Assembly: GCA_016934515.1 (NCBI GenBank)
Contig: JAFGSR010000066.1
Coordinates: 1 to 46,394 of the forward strand
Length of the DNA: 46,394 bases
Direction of reading: 5' to 3'
Source: Sedimentisphaerales bacterium
GTDB taxonomy: Bacteria > Planctomycetota > Phycisphaerae > Sedimentisphaerales > SM23-30
The translations under genes were made by a program, and so were the position numbers. The notes below the pieces were generated by a model, which saw only the letters and a list, made by a program, of their open reading frames with translations, did not search any database and had not been told where the DNA came from. Below, in pieces: positions 35,023 through 41,991 of the stretch. Each line of letters opens with the position of its first letter. Position 1 is the first letter of the stretch.

Positions 35023-35353
35023 TATATTTTCTCCAAAACAGTTAATCTGGGCTGGGATTTCCCACATAACATTGTTTTACTCAGCCCAGCTACACCGCTG
35101 GGCATCTTTTCTAACAGAATATCAAATTGTTCTCAAAAATCCAAGGTTTCCAACTTAATTTTGAAACTATGTCAGCAGGAACACTTGTAAAAATACGAAT
35201 TTAGCAACTAATTTACCGTTTCTTTGAGGTACCTCACCCAGATTCATAGGGCAGCAGACGACCGCGCAGGGGACAAAATTACCCACCCTACAGAATGTTT
35301 TTGGCGGTTAAGTACTTACAATTAAGACAGTTACATATATTTAAATTTTATGG

Positions 35354-35381
35354 TTGCATGGGTTTTGGAGGTTGCTATAAT
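35354..35381 (+). promoter_or_regulatory. Strong sigma-70-type promoter
   Basis: TTGCAT (35354-35359) and a perfect TATAAT (35376-35381) are separated by 16 bp. Transcription should begin near 35388. The next annotated gene on this strand, tRNA-Gln, starts 212 bp later, a long leader for a tRNA. Confidence 0.65.
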
Positions 35382-35387
35382 CGTGGC

Positions 35388-35546
35388 TTACTTTGTCGCA
35401 CGGGGTAGTACTACGTTGTGCGAGGGGCTGGAAGCCCGCGGCGTATCCAGCTCAAGCCTCCGGCAAAGTCAACGCGGCTTTTAGGGCCCTACCGCGGCTG
35501 TGTCAAACAAGCTTTGCGTCAGCGCCTTGAATGTTAATGGTTTTTT
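35388..35546 (+). ncRNA. Candidate structured small RNA or REP-like cluster
   Basis: Directly after the strong promoter come three hairpins: TCGCAC/GTGCGA (35396-35423), GGGCT-GGA-AGCCC (35425-35437) and CGCGG/CCGCG (35473-35496) enclosing the palindrome TAGGGCCCTA. The segment is much richer in G and C than its surroundings, and a T6 run closes it at 35541-35546. I do not see the hallmark motifs of SRP RNA, RNase P RNA, tmRNA or 6S RNA. Part of it (GGCTGGAAGCC) resembles the REP-like element at 680-706, so it may only be a repeat. Confidence 0.35.
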
Positions 35547-35599
35547 CGCAACTAATTGCGATTAGAATCGGTTTTGGGCTTCGAGCCGGATTTGATTAT

Positions 35600-35671
35600 T
35601 ACCCGATGGTGTAATTGGTAACACACGAGTTTTTGGTACTCGCATTCCAGGTTCAAGTCCTGGTCGGGTAG
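35600..35671 (+). tRNA. tRNA-Gln(TTG)
   Basis: A full cloverleaf is seen. Acceptor arms TACCCGA/TCGGGTA include a U1-A72 pair, as usual for glutamine tRNA. The D arm is GTGT/ACAC, the anticodon stem CGAGT/ACTCG encloses loop TTTTGGT (anticodon TTG), and the T arm CCAGG/CCTGG holds TTCAAGT. The discriminator is G, and CCA is not encoded. prs begins 86 bp downstream. Confidence 0.93.
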
Positions 35672-35757
35672 GTTGCTTGATATAAAATAGATCAAAAAGT
35701 TCAGCCCTGAATCGGCCGAGGAACCTGTGGTTAGACGTGTACGACGAGAACGTAATA

Positions 35758-36720
35758 ATGACCAACAACAGTAATTTAAGAATTTTTAGCGGCACCGCCC
35801 ACCCGGAGTTAACAAAGAAAATTTGTAAAAACTCCGGGATCGAAATGGGCCTAGCTAAGGTCGAGTACTTCCCCGACGGCGAAACCCTGGTTCGGGTGGA
35901 AGACGACGTTCGCGGCCGGGATTGTTTTATTGTCCAGCCCACCTGTCCGCCGGTTAACAACCACACCATGGAATTGCTTATTTTTATCGATTGTCTACAT
36001 CGGGCTTCGGCCAGTCGCATCACCGCGGTGCTGCCTTATTTCGGTTATGCCCGGCAAGACCGCAAAAGCGAAGGACGCACCCCCATTACCGCTAAACTGG
36101 TCGCCAATTTGTTGACCACCGCAAAGGTGGATCGGGTGGTGGCCATCGACCTGCACGCCGACCAGGTGCAGGGCTTTTTCGACATCCCGGTCGATCATCT
36201 GACCGCCGAACCCGTACTGGCGGAATATTTCAGTAAGCTTGACCTGCCAAACAAAGTTCTGGTTTCGCCGGATCTGGGTAACGTCAAAACCGCCAACATT
36301 TACGCTCAGGATCTGGGCGGCGATCTGGCGGTAATCGATAAACGCCGCGTCAGTGGTAGCGAGGCGGTTGCCATCCAGATAATCGGCAAAGTCGAAGGCA
36401 AGGACGTCTTGATGCTGGATGACATGATTACGACCGCGGGAACCATGTGTTCAGCAGCAAAACTACTAAAAGAACGAGGGGCTAATTCCATCCGCATAGG
36501 TGCCACACATGGATTGTTCGCCGGACCGGCGATTGAAAGACTTTCCGCAGCTCCCATCGACGAAATCGTCGTCACCGACACTATTCCCGTCTCTCCGGAA
36601 GCACGCAAAAAACTGAAAAACCTGAAAGTGCTCACCGTCGCCAATTTGTTAGGCGAGGCGATAACAAGAATCCATCACAACAGATCGGTCAGCGAAATTT
36701 TTTATAAGAAATTTACATAG
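35758..36720 (+). CDS. prs: Ribose-phosphate pyrophosphokinase
   Basis: The enzyme makes PRPP from ribose 5-phosphate and ATP for nucleotide, His and Trp synthesis. It shows YFPDGETLVRVEDDVRGRD, the ATP-binding flexible loop LPYFGYARQDRKSEGRTPIT, the metal-site VVAIDLHADQVQGFFDIPVD, and the PRPP-binding loop VLMLDDMITTAGTM. Length, 320 residues, matches class I enzymes. The ATG at 35758 is preferred over an in-frame GTG at 35737 because it begins at the usual N-terminus (NLRIFSGTAHPEL). The prs-rplY-pth order is widely conserved in bacteria, and the genes are 11 and 22 bp apart here, indicating one operon. Confidence 0.97.
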   Translation: MTNNSNLRIFSGTAHPELTKKICKNSGIEMGLAKVEYFPDGETLVRVEDDVRGRDCFIVQPTCPPVNNHTMELLIFIDCLHRASASRITAVLPYFGYARQDRKSEGRTPITAKLVANLLTTAKVDRVVAIDLHADQVQGFFDIPVDHLTAEPVLAEYFSKLDLPNKVLVSPDLGNVKTANIYAQDLGGDLAVIDKRRVSGSEAVAIQIIGKVEGKDVLMLDDMITTAGTMCSAAKLLKERGANSIRIGATHGLFAGPAIERLSAAPIDEIVVTDTIPVSPEARKKLKNLKVLTVANLLGEAITRIHHNRSVSEIFYKKFT

Positions 36721-36731
36721 AGAGGTTATCA

Positions 36732-37385
36732 ATGGTTGAAACAATTGTGTTAAAAGCGGAAAAACGAGAACAGGCCGGTTCTCGTTATTCGCGTAAACTG
36801 CGTAAACAGGGGCTGGTCCCGGCGATTATTTACGGACATAAAACCGAGCCGGTGGCGATTCAGTTGAACTATCACGATCTGGCGTTGGAATTGCAACACC
36901 ACCATCGTCTGCTGGATGTGGAACTGGATGGAGCTCAGGAAAAATTACTTGTCAAAGATGTTCAGCACGATTATCTGGGCGACAAAGTTATCCATGTTGA
37001 TCTGACCCGAGTGAACATCGACGAACGCGTGCAGGTTACTGTTGAGGTCGAACTGCGAGGAACACCGGTTGGGGTTTCCGAAGGGGGCGTGCTCGATCAG
37101 ATTAACACCGACATTGAGTTGGAATGCCTGGTAACCGCTATCCCCGAAAGTGTGCGTGCACTGGTAAGTGACTTGAAAATTGGCGAAACTCTGGTTGCCG
37201 GTGATCTGGAACTTCCGGCTGGAGCCAAGCTGATTAGCGATCCGACCACGGCTATCGCAACTGTCAGTGTGGTGGCTGAAGAAGCCGAAGAGGCCGAGGA
37301 AGCCGAAGTTGCTGAGGGCGAAGTTGAGCCGGAAATCATTGCCAAGAAGGCTGAGGAAGCCGGGCAAGGCGAATCTGAAAAATAA
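36732..37385 (+). CDS. rplY: 50S ribosomal protein bL25 (CTC family)
   Basis: This is the long, two-domain CTC form (217 residues) that binds 5S rRNA. It opens with KREQAGSRYSRKLRKQGLVPAIIYG, includes KDVQHDYLGDKVIHVDLTRV, and continues into the TL5-type beta domain (VEVELRGTPVGVSEGGVLDQ, PESVRALVSDLKIGETL). The C-terminus is an acidic Ala/Glu repeat (EEAEEAEEAEVAEGE). AGAGG lies before the ATG. Ala/Glu-rich tails also appear on bS6 in this block. Confidence 0.95.
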   Translation: MVETIVLKAEKREQAGSRYSRKLRKQGLVPAIIYGHKTEPVAIQLNYHDLALELQHHHRLLDVELDGAQEKLLVKDVQHDYLGDKVIHVDLTRVNIDERVQVTVEVELRGTPVGVSEGGVLDQINTDIELECLVTAIPESVRALVSDLKIGETLVAGDLELPAGAKLISDPTTAIATVSVVAEEAEEAEEAEVAEGEVEPEIIAKKAEEAGQGESEK

Positions 37386-37407
37386 TTCAGTATGGTAAGA
37401 TCGGTAT

Positions 37408-38046
37408 ATGAAGCTAATTGTGGGATTGGGTAATCCCGGTAAGCAATATGATAACAGTCGCCACAACATCGGCTTTGGTGTGGTCGATCGGTTAGCCCGG
37501 CAAAATAACATCGAGCTGACCCGAACCAAGCATCAGGCCCGCTATGGTAGCGGAACCGTTGGCTCAGAACAGGTTGTTCTGCTCAAGCCACAGACTTATA
37601 TGAACCTGAGCGGTCAGTGCGTAGCCCAGGCATTGGCGTTTTATAAGGTTTACCCGAGTGAGTTGTTGATAATTGCTGACGACATGGCTTTGGAGTTGGG
37701 CCGTTTGAGAATAAGATCAAAAGGCTCGGCAGGTGGCCACAACGGCCTGCAGAACATTATTGATAAACTGGGACACAGCGATTTCTCCCGGTTGCGAATC
37801 GGCATCGGCGCAGCTGGACCGGGACAGGCAGTTGGGCATGTGCTCGGAAAATTTGACAACACGGAACAGGAAACCATCGATTCAGCGGTCAAACAGGCCG
37901 CGGCGGCGGCAAAGTGCTGGATTGAAAACGGTATCGACAAAACCATGAACCGTTTCAATCCCGATAAAAAGGAAAACGATATTTGCACACAAAAGTCTGA
38001 GAATTTAAATGTTGATGTGAAAAATTCGTCAAAAAACGAACTTTAA
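37408..38046 (+). CDS. pth: Peptidyl-tRNA hydrolase
   Basis: Pth recycles tRNA by cleaving peptidyl-tRNA released from stalled ribosomes. The N-terminal signature MKLIVGLGNPGKQYDNSRHN holds Asn9 and catalytic His19; the other motifs are LLKPQTYMNLSGQ, IADDMALELGRLRIRSKGSA and GGHNGLQNII. At 212 residues it is slightly longer than usual because of a polar tail after FNPDKKENDI. It is the third gene of the prs operon. Confidence 0.97.
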   Translation: MKLIVGLGNPGKQYDNSRHNIGFGVVDRLARQNNIELTRTKHQARYGSGTVGSEQVVLLKPQTYMNLSGQCVAQALAFYKVYPSELLIIADDMALELGRLRIRSKGSAGGHNGLQNIIDKLGHSDFSRLRIGIGAAGPGQAVGHVLGKFDNTEQETIDSAVKQAAAAAKCWIENGIDKTMNRFNPDKKENDICTQKSENLNVDVKNSSKNEL

Positions 38047-38141
38047 CATAATAGTGAATCGTAACAGGTAATTTTATATTTTTTATTGCGATACCGATGG
38101 CGGCTCTTTTGTTCCGCTTATGTAACGCAGGAGGTGTGACG

Positions 38142-38720
38142 TTGGCCCAAGGCAACAAACGTACCTATGAAGGATTGTTTCTGGTTGACTCTGCAGTGGC
38201 ATCGGCTAACTGGGACGATGTAATTAAAACTCTCAATACGGTTTTCAAACGTGCCAAAGCTAAGGCATCCAGCATAACCAAATGGGATGAGCGGCGGCTC
38301 TGTTATGAAATCAACGGCCACAAACGCGGCACATACATTTTGTGCTACTTTGACGCCGATCCTGATTCCATAACCGGCATTGAACGCGATGTTCAGCTTA
38401 GCGAAGTCATTTTGAGAGTGATGATCCTGCGGGCCGACAAAATCCCCGCTGAAATTATCTCTGAGCCCACTCCGGCTATGCTCATCGAGCAGGCTAAAGA
38501 AGCCGCCGAACAGGCTAAAGAAACCGCCGAGATGGCAAAAGAAGTTACTCAAGCTGACGCCCCAGAAGAAGTAACCGATGAAGTTGATGCCGATTCGGGT
38601 GACCAAGGCCCAGATTCCGCCCCGGCTACAGATGCATCAATCGATACTGCAGCAACTGAAGTTGATTCACCGGAAGCTGCCGTGTCCGAAGCAGGTAGCC
38701 CCGAAGAAAAAGCTGATTAG
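38142..38720 (+). CDS. rpsF: 30S ribosomal protein bS6 with acidic tail
   Basis: The S6 fold is clear: RTYEGLFLVDSAVASANWDD, ITKWDERRLCYEINGHKRGT and LSEVILRVMILRADKIP. I start it at the TTG at 38142 because a perfect AGGAGG ends 7 bp upstream; the upstream in-frame codon at 38097 would put this site inside the gene. After ~110 residues a long Ala/Glu/Asp-rich extension runs to the end (192 residues, versus ~95-135 usually), starting with an amphipathic repeat (EQAKEAAEQAKETAEMAKE). It opens the classic rpsF-ssb-rpsR-rplI order. Confidence 0.93.
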   Translation: MAQGNKRTYEGLFLVDSAVASANWDDVIKTLNTVFKRAKAKASSITKWDERRLCYEINGHKRGTYILCYFDADPDSITGIERDVQLSEVILRVMILRADKIPAEIISEPTPAMLIEQAKEAAEQAKETAEMAKEVTQADAPEEVTDEVDADSGDQGPDSAPATDASIDTAATEVDSPEAAVSEAGSPEEKAD

Positions 38721-38992
38721 AATGCGGCTGCTTAGCCATTAACCTTTGCCACCGGAAAAGGATGGTTGAGCATTTATATGACACCAAACGGGATCAGCTT
38801 TTGGCATGGTGAGGTGCTAAAGTCGAGGTTTTTGGACTATTGAATAATGAAGTTTCGGCGGCATTAATAACCGGCAATCGTATTTCATCACGATTTTTGT
38901 TTTGGACTTATAGTCGTCAGCAAAAGCAGGGCAGCATATGGATGCTTATCCAGCTTATCTGGGTCTTTCGAAAATCCAAAAGGAGCAAAATA

Positions 38993-39409
38993 ATGGCCAG
39001 CTATAATAAAGTGATAATGATGGGAAACCTGACTCGCGATCCACAGTTATCCTACTTACCCAGCCAAACACCCGTGGTGGAGTTTGGTTTAGCAACAAAT
39101 CATCGCTGGCGGGACCGCGAGGGCAACCAGAAAGAGGATGTGTGTTTTGTAGATTGCCAGTGTTTTGGAAAATCTGCCGAGAACATCAACAAATATTTCA
39201 AGAAAGGCCGCCCGATTATGATCGAGGGGCGACTGACCTTCAGTACCTGGGAGGCCCAAGATGGCTCCAAACGATCCAAACATCGCATTTTTATTGATAA
39301 TTTCACTTTCGTCGATTCTCGCGGTCAGGATTCAGCTGGTTCGAGCGACACAAATGATTACAGAAACAGTAATCCGGAACCGCCAAAGGATGATGACATA
39401 CCCTTTTGA
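38993..39409 (+). CDS. ssb: Single-stranded DNA-binding protein
   Basis: This 138-residue SSB has the OB fold (MASYNKVIMMGNLTRDPQLS, FVDCQCFGKSAENINKYFKK, IEGRLTFSTWEAQDGSKR) and the acidic partner-binding tip DDDIPF at the C-terminus. It coats single strands in replication, repair and recombination. AAGGAG lies 8 bp before the ATG; the frame is open from 38840 but that part is not SSB-like. It sits between rpsF and rpsR, as in many bacteria. Confidence 0.97.
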   Translation: MASYNKVIMMGNLTRDPQLSYLPSQTPVVEFGLATNHRWRDREGNQKEDVCFVDCQCFGKSAENINKYFKKGRPIMIEGRLTFSTWEAQDGSKRSKHRIFIDNFTFVDSRGQDSAGSSDTNDYRNSNPEPPKDDDIPF

Positions 39410-39599
39410 GTCAAAGCTCAATGAGCTTCGACAAAGCATGCATAACATTTTCAATGAAATGATGAATGATAACATGGAAGATTAGAGCAAAAAAATTCAG
39501 GAGCATAAAAAGGCTCAAAAACCTGCTATTACTGACCGTGAATCCGGTCGAAAAACTTTTGCATAAGCTAAATAGTTGTTATGGAGTAACGAATAAGAC

Positions 39600-39848
39600 A
39601 TGAAAAAAATGGAAAGAAAACCATCAAGAAAAAAAGTTCTGGTAAGAGAAAAAATTGATTGCCGGTTCTGCCGTGACAAAATTGACTATATCGATTACAA
39701 AAACATCGATCGCCTCCAAAAGCTGATCACTCAACGAGGTAAAATGTTCTCTCGTAAACGCAGCGGCAATTGTGCCGGGTGTCAACGCAAAGCCCAAATC
39801 GCCATCAAGCGGGCACGATACATGGGATTGCTGCCCTTCACAACTTAA
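39600..39848 (+). CDS. rpsR: 30S ribosomal protein bS18, zinc-ribbon form
   Basis: This 82-residue protein matches bS18 ([39 protein letters not shown]). Two CxxC pairs (DCRFC and NCAGC) can bind zinc, so it is the Cys-positive form. It pairs with bS6 on the 30S platform. It is separated from ssb by 190 bp and from rplI by 253 bp. Confidence 0.95.
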   Translation: MKKMERKPSRKKVLVREKIDCRFCRDKIDYIDYKNIDRLQKLITQRGKMFSRKRSGNCAGCQRKAQIAIKRARYMGLLPFTT

Positions 39849-39902
39849 ACCGGACTTGGATAAATCGATTAATCCGTAACCAATGGCCGGCTGGCATCAG
39901 CC

Positions 39903-40016
39903 AACGGGTACTGGAAAACGCCCAATGAAAAAACCACTCAACGGGAAAGGGCCAACGGTCAACGGAAAACGTGTAACGGAACAAAGCCCATGGGAAACGG
40001 ACGACAGACAATGGGA
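39903..40016. repeat. Decayed heptamer array, unit AACGGRN
   Basis: From 39940 the sequence splits exactly into 7-bp units: AACGGGA, AAGGGCC, AACGGTC, AACGGAA, AACGTGT, AACGGAA, CAAAGCC, CATGGGA, AACGGAC, GACAGAC and AATGGGA. Five further AACGG/AATG-like units at 39903-39937 are offset by 2 bp. It lies in the only long gap inside the ribosomal block and uses the same 7-bp period as the arrays at 319-479 with another unit. Confidence 0.7.
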
Positions 40017-40101
40017 TTTTATTACCTCGTTGGGTTCGACCAGGCTTGCTGAATTGAAATAGTTATGTTATATAGAGTTATTCTCTGAGGAGATTTCTGG
40101 A

Positions 40102-40602
40102 ATGAAAGTACTTTTGCACACGGATATTCCTAAACTGGGTTATTTAGGCGACGTAGTTGAGGTTTCTCAGGGTTATGCCCGAAATTATCTGCTGCCTCAA
40201 AAACTGGCGGTAAAACCCACTGAGGAAAACGTCAAGGCCATCGAAAAAGATCGCGCCCTCAAAACTGAACAACGACGTCTGGCCAACGAAAAATTGGTTA
40301 AAGTCGCCAATGCTGTCAATGGCGCCGAAGTAAATATCGAAGCTCTGGCCAACGAACAGGGTCATCTTTTTGGCTCGGTTACTGAACAGGATATTGCCGA
40401 GGCTCTGCAGAAAAAAGGATTTGAAGTGCAGACTAAACATGTGGCAATGACCGAACATTTCCGCATCCTGGGCACTTTTGATGTCAAACTCAATTTTGCT
40501 CCCGACATCAAGGCCGATGTTCAGGTAAACATAGCCCAGCAGACGGATCAGAAAAATGACGACCAAGCAAAACCAGAACAGCAAAGCGCCGACGGCGAAT
40601 AA
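40102..40602 (+). CDS. rplI: 50S ribosomal protein bL9
   Basis: The N-terminal domain MKVLLHTDIPKLGYLGDVVE with GYARNYLLPQKLA is the bL9 signature that binds 23S rRNA. A long helix follows, then the C-terminal domain (NEQGHLFGSVTEQDIAEALQ). The tail is extended by ~20 polar residues (QTDQKNDDQAKPEQQ). GAGGAG is upstream. Its 3' end overlaps dnaB by 47 bp. Confidence 0.95.
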   Translation: MKVLLHTDIPKLGYLGDVVEVSQGYARNYLLPQKLAVKPTEENVKAIEKDRALKTEQRRLANEKLVKVANAVNGAEVNIEALANEQGHLFGSVTEQDIAEALQKKGFEVQTKHVAMTEHFRILGTFDVKLNFAPDIKADVQVNIAQQTDQKNDDQAKPEQQSADGE

Positions 40603-41956
40603 TAGCGCAAATCCCGAAGCTGTTGCCGGACAAAGGGTGCCGCCGCAGTCTCTGGAAGCGGAAATGTGCACGCTCGGTGCCATGGTGCTTGATCCAGTGT
40701 GCATCGGCGATATCATTTCAATCCTTAACGCTGACTATTTCTATCGCCTCGACCACCAGATGATCTTCGAAGCGCTGGTCAAACTTTACGATCAGAAACG
40801 CACCGCTGACCTGGTGCTGCTACGCGACGAACTCAAATCCCAGGGACAACTGGAACAGGTCGGCGGCGTCGAATACCTCGTCAGTATCGCCGAAAGTGTA
40901 CCTTCCTCGGCAAATGCACTTTTTTACGCCAACATCGTTCGCGACAAAGCCTTTCTGCGAAATCTCATCCGCACCAGCAGCGAAATCTGCAATCAGGCTT
41001 TTGAGGCTCGCGGTGATGTTGCCGAAATGCTCGACGAAGCTGAACAGAAAATCTTCGCAGTTACCGAACAAAAAATCGCCGGGCATGCTTCCTCGATGCA
41101 CGATATCATGGAGCAGGTCTTTGAAATTATCCAGGACCGCGACGCCGGCATAACCGGCTTGGCCACCGGTTTCCACGAACTCGATGAACTGACCAGTGGT
41201 CTGCAAAACAACGAAATGATTGTTGTTGCTGCTCGGCCCAGCATGGGAAAAACTGCTCTGGGACTGAACATCGCCGAATACATCGGGGCCGACAACCAAA
41301 AAGCTGTTGCGGTTTTTTCGCTGGAAATGGCTGCTCAGCAATTGGCCGAACGCATGTTATGCGGACGCGGAAAAGTAAATTCACATCATCTACGCCGAGG
41401 CATGGTCGGCGACGACGATTACCAGAAACTGCAAATCGCCGCCGATGAATTGTCTTCTTCGCCCATCTTCATCGACGACAGCGCCAGTCTTACTCCACTC
41501 GAACTGCGGGCCAAAGCTCGACGGCTAAAACACAAACATGATATTCAGGCAGTCGTTATCGATTATCTGCAACTGATGCACTCCCCGGGAGCCGAATCCC
41601 GTCAACAGGAAGTCGGACTCATCTCCCGCCACATCAAAGCCATGGCCAGAGAACTTCAAATCCCGGTTATCGTTATGTCTCAATTAAACCGGGCCGCCGA
41701 AGGACGTGAAGGACACCGGCCGCGAATGAGCGATCTCCGCGAAAGCGGAAACATCGAACAGGACGCCGATGTCGTAATGCTGCTGCACCGGGAAGATTAT
41801 TACCATACCGAAGCCGATTACGAAAAATCCAATGTCGCCGAAGTAATTATCGCCAAACAACGAAATGGGCCCACTGGCGTTGTGTCCCTGTCCTGGCTGG
41901 CAGAGATAACCCGTTTCGAAAATCTTTCTAAAGTGTCGGAACCGTTCGGATATTAA
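40556..41956 (+). CDS. dnaB: Replicative DNA helicase DnaB
   Basis: DnaB is the hexameric 5'-3' helicase of the replisome. The N-terminal domain begins PPQSLEAEMCTLGAMVLDP; the RecA-like domain has the Walker A motif AARPSMGKTALGLN, the H1a segment VFSLEMAAQQLAERML, Walker B-like VVIDYLQLMHSP and SQLNRAAEGREGHRPRMSDL with the arginine finger region. Length 466 is typical. The ATG at 40556 lies inside rplI; no later ATG precedes the conserved domain and a GTG at 40637 would truncate only the polar leader, so the start is uncertain. The overlap implies translational coupling. Confidence 0.97.
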   Translation: MTTKQNQNSKAPTANNSANPEAVAGQRVPPQSLEAEMCTLGAMVLDPVCIGDIISILNADYFYRLDHQMIFEALVKLYDQKRTADLVLLRDELKSQGQLEQVGGVEYLVSIAESVPSSANALFYANIVRDKAFLRNLIRTSSEICNQAFEARGDVAEMLDEAEQKIFAVTEQKIAGHASSMHDIMEQVFEIIQDRDAGITGLATGFHELDELTSGLQNNEMIVVAARPSMGKTALGLNIAEYIGADNQKAVAVFSLEMAAQQLAERMLCGRGKVNSHHLRRGMVGDDDYQKLQIAADELSSSPIFIDDSASLTPLELRAKARRLKHKHDIQAVVIDYLQLMHSPGAESRQQEVGLISRHIKAMARELQIPVIVMSQLNRAAEGREGHRPRMSDLRESGNIEQDADVVMLLHREDYYHTEADYEKSNVAEVIIAKQRNGPTGVVSLSWLAEITRFENLSKVSEPFGY

Positions 41957-41991
41957 CCGAAACAAACCAACCTCAAAGACGAGCCAATACT

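Larger units (their letters stand above)
35023..35599. other. Intergenic region with promoter and foldable GC-rich segment
   Basis: The left part is AT-rich and holds the palindrome GAGGTACCTC at 35227-35236. A strong plus-strand promoter lies at 35354-35381. A GC-rich, hairpin-rich segment follows (35396-35496), then a T6 run at 35541-35546 and the small hairpin CGCAA-CTAA-TTGCG just before tRNA-Gln. No protein gene is seen. Confidence 0.6.

Noticed and set aside
35388-35546. SRP RNA, RNase P RNA, tmRNA or 6S RNA
   Set aside because: Signature motifs such as GGAAGCA loops, the P4 core or a tag-coding region are not seen.
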